DNA of 9,050 bases from JASLCR01 sp964384345 (GCA_964384345.1 CAYLKD010000020.1:1-9050); one strand, 5' to 3'; counted from the first letter of the stretch, positions 1 through 6,786 are shown. Notes: a model not told the origin generated them from the sequence alone. Numbers and translations: made by a program.

Positions 1-1074
1 GAGCGCCACCTGGTTGCTCGGTGAGAGCGTGCTGGTACCCAGGTCCATGAAGACCAGGCCCAGGTAGGCCTTGAACTTCTCGTGCAGGGCACGCAGATCG
101 TCGGGCTCCTTGACCTTCTGGTCACCCATGATCATCACCAGAAGTCCCGACTTGAGCCGAGAGCAGTAGGTCATGAGGGTAGCCAGTGAGTCGATGATGT
201 CAACCGCCATGATGGCGTCGGTCATCGACCGTGCGGTACTGAGCTTGGTGCGACTTCCTAGTGTTCCGCTGTCGAGATTGCAGTCCTCGACCAACATGGG
301 TGAGGTTGTGTAGACACGGCGGTAGAACATCGCCAGCAGCAGTGTCAGCGTCGTCTTGCCGATGCCTCCCTTGAGAGAGTAGACGGCGACGAACTTCGTG
401 CTGGTGAACTGCTGTTGGCGAATCGTCTTGACTGCGAGCAGCCACCGCTCGAGCAAGCCCGGGCGGACGACGGCGTACCAGTGCGGCGCGAAACGTCCGA
501 AGACGTAACGTAGCCCCAGGTTGACTGCGTAGATCAGGTAGAACACGAGCAGCCGCGGTTTGAGCAGGTGATACCAGCGCGTGTGCACTGGTCTCATCGC
601 TTTACCGCGAAAGACTTCGAGTCCTTCCATCTTGGCAGCGTAGGCCTCGTTGACATGCCTCGTGTGGCGAGTGAAGCGGGCGATGAAGCGCGTCCAAGGT
701 GTCTGCGTGTTGACCGTGATGACCATGTCGGAATCCTCCGGCGAGCTGTCATCGTCATCGGGCGTAGCACCGGTACTGCCAGAATCCGAACCATCTGACG
801 ACGAGTCGTCATCGGGTGAGGGGTCCTGGTGTCCAGTGGCAGCCTGCGAGTCTGACGAGGCGTCAGATGAAGAGCGTCGGCGCCATGGCCGGCTCTTGAA
901 AGACTTGCCGTCACGAGCTGCGAGCTGGTCCTTGAGGACCTGCTCGCGCTGGCGTGCAGCTGCGAGTTCGCGTTGCGTGTCGGCGAGCTGGTCATCTACG
1001 GGATCGGGCAACTGCCCGGTCCCAAATGTTCTCGTGGGACCTCCGGTCCCCGAGTATCCTGGCTGTTGGGTCAT
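1..1074 (-). CDS. ParA/MinD-like ATPase, N-terminal 358 residues, cut by window edge
   Basis: Reading the minus strand from ATG at 1074 gives 358 codons without a stop, ending at the window edge. Residues 26-57 look like a short coiled coil, and 66-117 form a disordered linker rich in Ser and Asp. Residues 174-193 are a hydrophobic stretch that may be a membrane or membrane-associated helix. The ATPase domain begins near 227 with the deviant Walker A motif KGGIGKTT (235-242, signature Lys235). It continues with VEDCNLD (262-268, Walker A'/switch I type) and LVFMDLG (340-346, Walker B type). ParA/MinD ATPases drive partitioning or positioning. Versions with a long low-complexity N terminus occur next to actinobacterial conjugation and ESX secretion genes, so a role there is inference. 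A purine-rich GAAGGGAA lies upstream of the start. The GC content is much higher than in the genes to the right, which suggests transfer or a chimeric contig. The family call is firm; the biological role is unknown. Confidence 0.85.
   Translation of the reverse strand, partial: MTQQPGYSGTGGPTRTFGTGQLPDPVDDQLADTQRELAAARQREQVLKDQLAARDGKSFKSRPWRRRSSSDASSDSQAATGHQDPSPDDDSSSDGSDSGSTGATPDDDDSSPEDSDMVITVNTQTPWTRFIARFTRHTRHVNEAYAAKMEGLEVFRGKAMRPVHTRWYHLLKPRLLVFYLIYAVNLGLRYVFGRFAPHWYAVVRPGLLERWLLAVKTIRQQQFTSTKFVAVYSLKGGIGKTTLTLLLAMFYRRVYTTSPMLVEDCNLDSGTLGSRTKLSTARSMTDAIMAVDIIDSLATLMTYCSRLKSGLLVMIMGDQKVKEPDDLRALHEKFKAYLGLVFMDLGTSTLSPSNQVAL
1031..1054. repeat. GC-rich inverted repeat near the 5' end of the ParA-like gene
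   Basis: GGGACC (1036-1041) and GGTCCC (1045-1050) flank a 3-base spacer. The stem extends outward with CTCG (1031-1034) pairing CGAG (1051-1054) across one bulged T at 1035. It lies within codons 7-15 of the minus-strand gene and could fold in its mRNA near the start. No T-tract follows, so it is not a terminator. It may be chance in GC-rich coding DNA. Confidence 0.45.
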
Positions 1075-1118
1075 GACAGGTTTCCCTTCGGTCCTTCGAA
1101 CTGGATGGGGTATTGCAT
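1071..1118 (-). CDS. Possible 15-codon leader peptide, or 3' tail of a truncated gene, overlapping the ParA-like start
   Basis: On the minus strand, ATG at 1118 opens a 15-codon frame (MQYPIQFEGPKGNLS). Its TGA stop overlaps the ATG of the ParA-like gene as ATGA, an arrangement typical of translational coupling. The same frame stays open upstream only to a TAA at 1152-1154, in the region where base composition changes. It could therefore be the last codons of a gene whose body was lost at the junction, or a short leader. There is no clear ribosome binding site in front of its ATG. It is too short to assign a family, and chance is a real alternative. Confidence 0.3.
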   Translation of the reverse strand: MQYPIQFEGPKGNLS

Positions 1119-1538
1119 GGAGGTATTAATGTAACTTGTAAGGATAGACTGTTAAGGTGCATCAATCTGAAGCATCGAGCTTCTTCTCAACGTAACTAGA
1201 ACAGCCCTTGATGTGCGCGCAGGAGCGAGCAATAAAGTCATTGCTGAGGCAAAAGCGGCACAAAATCAAAGATGTTCTCAACTACGGAAAAGCAGTGAGC
1301 TTCAGTCCGGATTTTTGTCCGGTTTCAAGACTTCAGGGGCAGCCAATATATGTACGGGAGTCTTGCGATCGGACAACAATCTTACTGTAATTTGTTGACA
1401 GTGCGTATCTGTACGAGTGGCGCGGTTTTACCGTCACTATCACGTTTCGTGGCGATGTTTCTCTTGTACTTATTGAATCATATTTATGACACAAACGCAA
1501 CTTTGCTGAAGTCGGTCAATCGATTGTATAATATTTCT
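1119..1538. other. Spacer between the GC-rich block and uvrC; no convincing gene
   Basis: About 420 bases separate the minus-strand ParA-like gene from uvrC. GC content falls from about 60% to about 43% at the left end (near 1110-1120). Short open frames between 1208 and 1398 have no recognisable domain and no ribosome binding site. Two weak hairpins are visible: GAAGC (1169-1173) with GCTTC (1179-1183), and CCGGA (1307-1311) with TCCGG (1318-1322), the latter followed by TTT. A lone TTGACA at 1395-1400 has no -10 at the right distance. The right end holds the uvrC promoter. The region could be decayed sequence or the flank of an insertion. Confidence 0.6.
1503..1532 (+). promoter_or_regulatory. 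Promoter of uvrC, probably giving a leaderless mRNA
   Basis: A perfect TATAAT lies at 1527-1532 with a weak -35 TTGCTG at 1503-1508 (18-base spacer). Only six bases separate the -10 from the uvrC ATG at 1539, so transcription would start on or next to the A of the start codon. No Shine-Dalgarno sequence is present, which agrees with a leaderless message. Confidence 0.65.
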
Positions 1539-3086
1539 ATGAATGCCGCCCTTGAAGCAAAGCTCAAAACTCTGCCGCGATCTGCCGGTGTCTATTTTCA
1601 TAAATCAAAATCAGGCGAGATTATTTATGTTGGAAAGGCCGCAGTTCTTCGAAATCGTGTTCGGCAATATTTTCAGTCGAAAAAAGATTTTGACATTAAA
1701 ACTCGAGCACTCGTCAATGAGATTTTTGATACCGATTGGATTGAAACTGAAAGCGAAATCGATGCCTTATTTCTTGAAAGCGAAATGGTCAAACGATACA
1801 TGCCGCGCTATAACATCTTGCTGCGGGACGACAAGAGTCAACTGTTTGTGCGCATGGATATGAAAAATGAATGGCCACATGTAAGTTTTACTCGAAATCC
1901 GGACGACGATGGAGCGGAGTATATTGGACCGTTTTACAATGGCTTACCAGTCAAAAAAGCCTTGCGCTATTTACGCCGTGTCTTTCCGTATTTTACAAAA
2001 CCAGAGGGCAAAGGTATGTCGAAACTTGACGAGGATCTTGGTCTGAGTCCACAAAAAAGTGAGGGTACTGACCACTACAAACGCTCACTCAAAAAACTTA
2101 TCAGCGTTGTAAAAGGTAACCGTAAAGCCATCACGCTCGAGTTAGAAAAAGAAATGCAGCAAGCTGCATCGGAACATGATTTTGAAAAAGCTGCCATCTT
2201 GCGGAATAAATTATTTGCAATGAAAGAGTTGCAACGTCGAGTCATGTTCGGCGATCGGGAGTTTCTTGATATCTCAAAAGACAAAGCCCTGACTGATTTA
2301 CAAATGCTTCTGAGGCTTCCGGCAAACCCTGTGCGCATCGAGGGTTATGACATCTCTCATATGGGCGGTGTGGATGTAGTTGCAAGTATGGTGGTGTTTA
2401 CTAATGGTGTGAGTGATCGGGCAGAATATAGAAAATTTAAGGCACGTTTGCAGACAAATAATGATACGGGCAATATCCACGATACTTTGATGCGGCGCTT
2501 CAGTGAAAAAAATATGAAAGCATGGGGTGTGCCAGATCTTATTTTAATTGATGGTGGCAAAGGACAGCTGGACGCGGCTATTACTGCCTGTGAAGCTCGC
2601 GGAATTTCGATACCGGTTATCAGTATCGCCAAGCGGGAAGAAGAAATAATTGTGCATGCGACACGTTCTTCCATCATCACGTCTCAACTTGAAGCGTTCA
2701 TGGTTGACGCTCCAGACGGCGTGTTTGTCGAACGGTCTGGCGATTATTTCATTGTCAACTTGCATGTTGGGCAGCGTAATGCCGGATCACACTCAAAGAA
2801 TTTACGTGGCGGTACAAGCGTTAGCCCTTACAGTGATGTAGTTAAGCTGTTTCAACGAATTCGTGACGAATCACACCGATTTGCGATCAGTTACCACACG
2901 GTGTTAAAACGTGCGAAGCAAACTGCCAGTGTACTCGATGAGATACCTGATGTGGGACCAGCCTCACGACGTAAGCTCATCAAACAGTTTGGCAGCTTAT
3001 TGGCAGTGAAAACCGCGTCAGAAGACGAAATAGCTACAGTCGTAGGTGCGAAAAGAGCTGCACAAATCAAAAAGCATTTTTCGTAG
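1539..3086 (+). CDS. uvrC: UvrABC system protein C (excinuclease subunit), cysteine-cluster-less form
   Basis: UvrC makes the two incisions around a UvrB-bound DNA lesion in nucleotide excision repair. The 515 residues (usual length about 600) start with a GIY-YIG nuclease domain: GVY at 17-19, YVGKA at 30-34, and LFLE with the likely catalytic Glu80. A UVR segment that contacts UvrB lies at about 200-234. The RNase H-like nuclease carries YDIS (Asp271), LILIDGGKGQL (Asp338) and RDESHRFAI (His446), matching the known catalytic triad. A helix-hairpin-helix DNA-binding tail covers about 466-515. Two things are odd. The cysteine cluster normally found after the GIY-YIG domain is absent (the only Cys is 351), and about 35-40 extra residues lie between REEEI (367-370) and RDESHRF. 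I chose ATG 1539 because UvrC homology begins there; the 63-residue upstream extension from 1350 is not UvrC-like and crosses the promoter. Confidence 0.95.
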   Translation: MNAALEAKLKTLPRSAGVYFHKSKSGEIIYVGKAAVLRNRVRQYFQSKKDFDIKTRALVNEIFDTDWIETESEIDALFLESEMVKRYMPRYNILLRDDKSQLFVRMDMKNEWPHVSFTRNPDDDGAEYIGPFYNGLPVKKALRYLRRVFPYFTKPEGKGMSKLDEDLGLSPQKSEGTDHYKRSLKKLISVVKGNRKAITLELEKEMQQAASEHDFEKAAILRNKLFAMKELQRRVMFGDREFLDISKDKALTDLQMLLRLPANPVRIEGYDISHMGGVDVVASMVVFTNGVSDRAEYRKFKARLQTNNDTGNIHDTLMRRFSEKNMKAWGVPDLILIDGGKGQLDAAITACEARGISIPVISIAKREEEIIVHATRSSIITSQLEAFMVDAPDGVFVERSGDYFIVNLHVGQRNAGSHSKNLRGGTSVSPYSDVVKLFQRIRDESHRFAISYHTVLKRAKQTASVLDEIPDVGPASRRKLIKQFGSLLAVKTASEDEIATVVGAKRAAQIKKHFS

Positions 3087-3112
3087 TCATCAAGGATTCT
3101 AGTTGGTACAAT
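3084..3112 (+). promoter_or_regulatory. Promoter of the pepP-like gene, probably leaderless
   Basis: TAGTCA (3084-3089, four of six consensus bases) and TACAAT (3107-3112) are separated by 17 bases. The ATG at 3120 follows after seven bases with no ribosome binding site, repeating the leaderless layout seen at uvrC. TATAAG at 3113-3118 is an alternative -10 but would leave the start codon almost no spacing. The promoter begins inside the uvrC stop codon. Confidence 0.5.
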
Positions 3113-3119
3113 TATAAGA

Positions 3120-4328
3120 ATGAACGCCGATTTTTTCTCTCACAACCGTAGTGCCTTTAGTACGTTGCTCAAAGGCGGCGTTGCTGTACTCGCTGGTAAT
3201 ACGTCGGTACAGCGATCAAATGACATGGCTTATTCCTTTACCCAAGAGGCTAATTTTTACTATTTGACGGGAATTCGACAAGCGGATTGGAAGGTGATTA
3301 TCGAAGGCGCCAGCGGGCGTACCACGCTGGTATCACCTATAGTTGAGTCTGTGCACGCTTTATTTGATGGAACACTACCACCAGAGGAGGCACTTCGAAT
3401 TAGCGGTGCTGATAGGGTGATCGACCAACATGAAGCAGCGCAGTATTTGCGCACGTTGGCGAAAAAACACAGCATCGTCTATTCGTTAACCACCTCAAAG
3501 CACGCAGCACACTACAATTTTTCGCTTAACCCGGCTGAACTCGACAACATCCGTATGCTTGAACGCGTGTTTGGTGAGGTGCAAGACTGTCGTAATGAAC
3601 TTACTTCATTACGTGTTTTGAAGCAACCAGAAGAAATAAAAGCTATGCAAAAGGCAGTTGATTTGACTATCGTAGCCTTCGAGCGCGTTAAGAGTGACCT
3701 TGTTTCATATGTTTACGAATATGAGATAGAGGCTGATATGACGCATACATTTCGATCGCATGGTTCTGATGGCCACGCGTATGATCCGATTATTGCAAGT
3801 GGTTCACATGCCTGTACGCTTCATTACGGTGCAAACAACGATAAGCTAGCATCTGGAAAATTAATTTTACTCGATGTTGGCGCCTCTTATCAGGCGTATT
3901 GTGCAGATATTACGCGCACATATTCAAAAAAGCAGCCAACAAAACGTCAGGCAGAAATTCATCTGTGCTTGCAGCACGCACAGTCTAAGATAATTGATTT
4001 ACTTGCGCCTGGAGTGCTGCTTAGTGAGTACAGCAAATCTGTAGATGAGATTATGAAGCAGACACTCATGAGCCTAAAATTACTGAAGTCTATGAGCGAC
4101 GAGGACACCTATCGCACGTATTTTCCACATGCTATCGGACATGGTTTGGGCATTGATACGCATGATAGTTTGGGGCAGCCGCGCGTTTTTCAGCCCGGCA
4201 TGGTAATAACGGTAGAGCCGGGAATCTACATACCAGAGGAAGGCATAGGTTTACGAATAGAAGATGACATACTCATCACTGAGCGCGGCTACAAGAATCT
4301 TAGTGCAAAATTAAGTACCAGCTGGTAA
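3120..4328 (+). CDS. pepP: Xaa-Pro aminopeptidase (peptidase family M24)
   Basis: This metallopeptidase removes an N-terminal residue that precedes proline. The 402 residues show an N-terminal creatinase/AMP-N-type domain (about 1-165) and a C-terminal pita-bread catalytic domain. All five metal ligands can be placed by comparison with E. coli PepP: Asp252 (LLDVG), Asp263 (CADITRTY), His341 (PHAIGHGLG), Glu366 (TVEPG) and Glu381 (LRIEDD). The accessory histidines 235 (LHYG), 337 and 348 (THD) are also present. There is no signal peptide, so the enzyme should be cytoplasmic. It lies 33 bases after uvrC and 30 bases before the PF04020 gene, and is probably first in a transcript that continues through secG and the solute-binding protein. 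That context would suit turnover of imported peptides, which is inference. Prolidase or another M24 dipeptidase is an alternative, but the N-terminal domain and length favour PepP. Confidence 0.92.
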   Translation: MNADFFSHNRSAFSTLLKGGVAVLAGNTSVQRSNDMAYSFTQEANFYYLTGIRQADWKVIIEGASGRTTLVSPIVESVHALFDGTLPPEEALRISGADRVIDQHEAAQYLRTLAKKHSIVYSLTTSKHAAHYNFSLNPAELDNIRMLERVFGEVQDCRNELTSLRVLKQPEEIKAMQKAVDLTIVAFERVKSDLVSYVYEYEIEADMTHTFRSHGSDGHAYDPIIASGSHACTLHYGANNDKLASGKLILLDVGASYQAYCADITRTYSKKQPTKRQAEIHLCLQHAQSKIIDLLAPGVLLSEYSKSVDEIMKQTLMSLKLLKSMSDEDTYRTYFPHAIGHGLGIDTHDSLGQPRVFQPGMVITVEPGIYIPEEGIGLRIEDDILITERGYKNLSAKLSTSW

Positions 4329-4336
4329 TACCGTCA

Positions 4337-4351
4337 TGGTATACTAAGGAG
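4337..4351 (+). promoter_or_regulatory. Extended -10 element fused to the ribosome binding site of the PF04020 gene
   Basis: TGG-TATACT (4337-4345) fits an extended -10 and is directly followed by AAGGAG (4346-4351), a good Shine-Dalgarno sequence seven bases before ATG 4359. Transcription from this -10 would begin near 4352 and leave out the ribosome binding site. The site therefore probably serves translation of a read-through message from pepP. ATACC (4328-4332) and GGTAT (4338-4342) form a small inverted repeat overlapping the -10. Confidence 0.4.
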
Positions 4352-4358
4352 CAGTAGT

Positions 4359-4751
4359 ATGAAACGACAATTCGCCGTATTCGTCCTTCGATGGCTCCTC
4401 AACAGCTTTGGTATTTGGGCAGCTATCAAGATATTCGGAACAGGCTATAACAAAGATTTATTAACAGCAAGCTTTACCGGCTTTCTTATTGCTGGGCTGA
4501 TATTCTCATTAGTTAATAGCATAGTACGACCGATTGTGATTATTTTATCACTTCCAGCAATTTTGGTTACCCTAGGACTATTTACTTTCGTCGTAAATGG
4601 ATTCATGGTCTACGTATCGCTCAAGCTATCACCGGGTATTGAAATGACATTCTTCCATTCGATCATTACCGGCATTGTCTTAAGTTTGATAAACTATATC
4701 ATGAGTAGTTTATTGGAATTGCAACAAGAACCCCGAAAAAAGGAGGCGTAA
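4359..4751 (+). CDS. PF04020 (YvlD / 'phage holin family') membrane protein
   Basis: This 130-residue protein has about four hydrophobic segments (near 5-25, 36-53, 58-88 and 98-118) and a charged tail ending PRKKEA. The stretch LVNSIVRPIVIILSLPA (51-67), followed by LGLFTFVVNG, is the hallmark of the PF04020 family of small integral membrane proteins. The family name 'phage holin' is historical; members are common on bacterial chromosomes, and no phage genes are nearby here. Its molecular function is not established. It ends four bases before secG, and the secG ribosome binding site lies inside its last codons. The two are very likely co-transcribed and translationally linked, which hints at a role near the Sec machinery or envelope but does not prove it. 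Confidence 0.88.
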   Translation: MKRQFAVFVLRWLLNSFGIWAAIKIFGTGYNKDLLTASFTGFLIAGLIFSLVNSIVRPIVIILSLPAILVTLGLFTFVVNGFMVYVSLKLSPGIEMTFFHSIITGIVLSLINYIMSSLLELQQEPRKKEA

Positions 4752-4755
4752 GTTT

Positions 4756-4980
4756 ATGGATATTGCGAATGTATTACAATACGTGACAGTAGGTGCTGGC
4801 GTACTGATGACGATATGTATTTTATTGCAGCAGCGCGGCGCAAGTTTGGGTGCTGGTTTTGGAAGCTCAGGAGAGCTGTATACAACTCGTCGAGGTCTCG
4901 ACAAAAGTTTATTTGATACATCAGTTGTTTTAGCGGTAATCTTTGTATTTTCAATTTTAGGCTCACTTTTAATTCCATAG
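4756..4980 (+). CDS. secG: SecG, preprotein translocase subunit
   Basis: SecG is the small accessory subunit of the SecYEG channel and assists protein export across the cytoplasmic membrane. The 74 residues form two membrane helices (about 5-25 and 52-73). Between them is the conserved glycine-rich loop LLQQRGASLGAGFGSSGE (23-40), followed by LYTTRRGLDK. Length and layout match the family. The start is fixed by a perfect AGGAGG at 4741-4746, nine bases before ATG 4756 and inside the end of the preceding gene. The solute-binding protein follows after 21 bases, consistent with one transcript. Confidence 0.93.
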   Translation: MDIANVLQYVTVGAGVLMTICILLQQRGASLGAGFGSSGELYTTRRGLDKSLFDTSVVLAVIFVFSILGSLLIP

Positions 4981-5001
4981 TGATAGCTAGGAGCATTTAA
5001 G

Positions 5002-6786
5002 ATGGACAATGGTGGCTGGCGTCGATTTCAGAAGTTGAAAATCAACAAGAAAAATCTATCAAAACGCGCTCGCAAGATGGAGACTGCGACGACCCGCCAT
5101 GCAAACAGGTTTGTTGTTAGCAAACTTAACAGCATACGTGATGTTCGACGTCACATCGTTGGTTGGCTTTCGATTGTTGGACTACTTATAATTGCCGTTA
5201 CGGCACAAATGATATGGTTTGAATCATCGTATCGTACAACCGCAGCGATCAAGGGTGGAACCTACGCTGAAGGCATGCTTGGACCCATCGACACACTTAA
5301 TCCATTGTATGCGAAGTCTCATGCTGAACTCTCTGTAAGTCGATTATTGTTTTCTAGTTTATATGATTATGATAATACGGGGCATTTGAGGCCGGATATA
5401 GCAACTGGAATATCGCTTGATAGCACAGAACGTATATATACCGTGACGCTTCGAAAAGACGTCAAATGGCATGATGGTACAAATCTTACGGCGGACGACG
5501 TAGTATTCACTGTGAATCTTATGAAAAATCCTGATTCAAGAGCATTGCTACAGTCAAGTTGGTCAGGTATCACAGCGCAAGCTCTCGATGAGCACACGGT
5601 TCAGTTTACCTTGCCACGTATGTACGCCGCTTTCGGTCATGCCTTAACTTTTGCAGTACTGCCAAAACACATTCTTGGTAGTGTAGACCCTGGCTCGATG
5701 CGAGAAAATACGTATAGCTTAGCGCCAATAGGGTCAGGACCGTTTTCACTCAGTTATTACCAATCAATGAATGCAAGCACAGACAAAATTGTCCATATGA
5801 CTGCATGGAAGCAATATTACCAAGGGGCACCAAAACTTTCTCGGTTTGAAATTCATTCATATGGTTTGAGTAGTGACATTAGTAAAGCAGTACAGCAACA
5901 TGAAGTGAATGCTGCGTTTGATTTAAACGATAGTGATATAGCAAAATTACAGGGAACAACAGTTGGACAATATCCGGTCAACAGCGGCGTGTATGCTCTG
6001 TTAAACACTCGCTCACAAGTATTAAAAGATAAACAAGTACGAAAAGCTATGCAGCTCGGTACTGACACGGCTGCTCTTCGTCGCAGTTTCTTGATACAGA
6101 AGCCAGCACTCGATTATCCGTTTATACCGAGCCAGATTACGGGCGCACCGCTGCCGCTCAAGCCAGCATATAATACGGCAAAAGCTATGAGTTTACTCGA
6201 TCAAGCAGGGTGGAAGCTTGCAAACGACGGCACGAGGTCAAAAGATGGCGTTAAGCTAGCTGTGCGTCTTGTCGCGCTTAAAGACAGTCAATACACAACA
6301 GTGATGCAAAATCTATCGGAGCAATGGCGTAAGCTCGGTTTTACAGTCAATATTATGCAATTTGATCCCACTCAAACCGATCAAAGTTTTGCTCAAGCGA
6401 TATTGCAGCCAAGAGACTATGATGTCCTCGTCAATGAACTATCAATTGGTGGCGATCCAGACGTTTACGCATATTGGCATTCCTCACAAGTAACATCTGC
6501 CGGTCTTAATTTCACAAATTACAAAAACGATATTGTTGATGACACGTTGTTTAGTGCGCGATTAAAGAATGATACGACGCTTCGAGATCAAAAATATCGA
6601 AGTTTTGCCCAAATATGGCTCGATGATGCACCAGCTATCGGATTGTACCAGTCGGCAGTTGAGTATACTCATTCAGCAAAAACAACTTCACTGCCGAGTG
6701 CAGAAATATTGCCGACTATCACCGATCGCTACAATAATGTAATTTATTGGACAGCCGATCAAGGGCACGTTTACAAAACACCGTAA
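5002..6786 (+). CDS. Family 5 (peptide-type) ABC transporter solute-binding protein with N-terminal membrane anchor
   Basis: The 594 residues begin with a basic cytoplasmic region (1-50), then one membrane helix (about 51-72), then an external SBP_bac_5 domain. Family marks include GPIDTLNPL (94-102), LLFSSLYDYD (115-124), LRPDIA (129-134) and VKWHDGTNLTADDVVFTVNLM (154-174). Such proteins deliver oligopeptides, or sometimes nickel or other ligands, to Dpp/Opp-type permeases. There is no lipobox cysteine, so attachment is by an uncleaved helix rather than a lipid. No permease or ATPase genes adjoin it, so its partner must be encoded elsewhere, or it works alone. AGGAG at 4989-4993, eight bases before ATG 5002, supports the start. 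The peptidase at the head of the same gene cluster would suit peptide uptake (inference). The true ligand cannot be read from the sequence. Confidence 0.88.
   Translation: MDNGGWRRFQKLKINKKNLSKRARKMETATTRHANRFVVSKLNSIRDVRRHIVGWLSIVGLLIIAVTAQMIWFESSYRTTAAIKGGTYAEGMLGPIDTLNPLYAKSHAELSVSRLLFSSLYDYDNTGHLRPDIATGISLDSTERIYTVTLRKDVKWHDGTNLTADDVVFTVNLMKNPDSRALLQSSWSGITAQALDEHTVQFTLPRMYAAFGHALTFAVLPKHILGSVDPGSMRENTYSLAPIGSGPFSLSYYQSMNASTDKIVHMTAWKQYYQGAPKLSRFEIHSYGLSSDISKAVQQHEVNAAFDLNDSDIAKLQGTTVGQYPVNSGVYALLNTRSQVLKDKQVRKAMQLGTDTAALRRSFLIQKPALDYPFIPSQITGAPLPLKPAYNTAKAMSLLDQAGWKLANDGTRSKDGVKLAVRLVALKDSQYTTVMQNLSEQWRKLGFTVNIMQFDPTQTDQSFAQAILQPRDYDVLVNELSIGGDPDVYAYWHSSQVTSAGLNFTNYKNDIVDDTLFSARLKNDTTLRDQKYRSFAQIWLDDAPAIGLYQSAVEYTHSAKTTSLPSAEILPTITDRYNNVIYWTADQGHVYKTP

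Noticed and set aside
650..1129. 159-codon plus-strand frame across the GC-rich block
   Set aside because: It is antisense to the ParA-like gene, whose motifs prove the minus strand is coding. The Ser-rich product mirrors the low-complexity linker.
1307..1325. CCGGA/TCCGG hairpin as a terminator
   Set aside because: The stem is only 5 bp, the T-run is three bases, and there is no plus-strand gene upstream to terminate.
1208..1398. Two overlapping 60-codon frames in the spacer upstream of uvrC
   Set aside because: No domain, no ribosome binding site and no reason to prefer either frame. The length is within chance expectation. They could be decayed coding sequence, but that cannot be shown.
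1395..1423. Promoter with the perfect TTGACA at 1395-1400
   Set aside because: The sequence 16-18 bases downstream is GC-rich with no -10 resemblance.
1350..1538. Longer uvrC start at 1350, adding 63 residues
   Set aside because: The extension is not UvrC-like, has no ribosome binding site, and would include the TATAAT that sits just before the ATG at 1539.
4359..4751. Prophage, because of the 'phage holin family' name
   Set aside because: PF04020 proteins are common chromosomal membrane proteins, and no lysin, capsid, portal or integrase gene is nearby.
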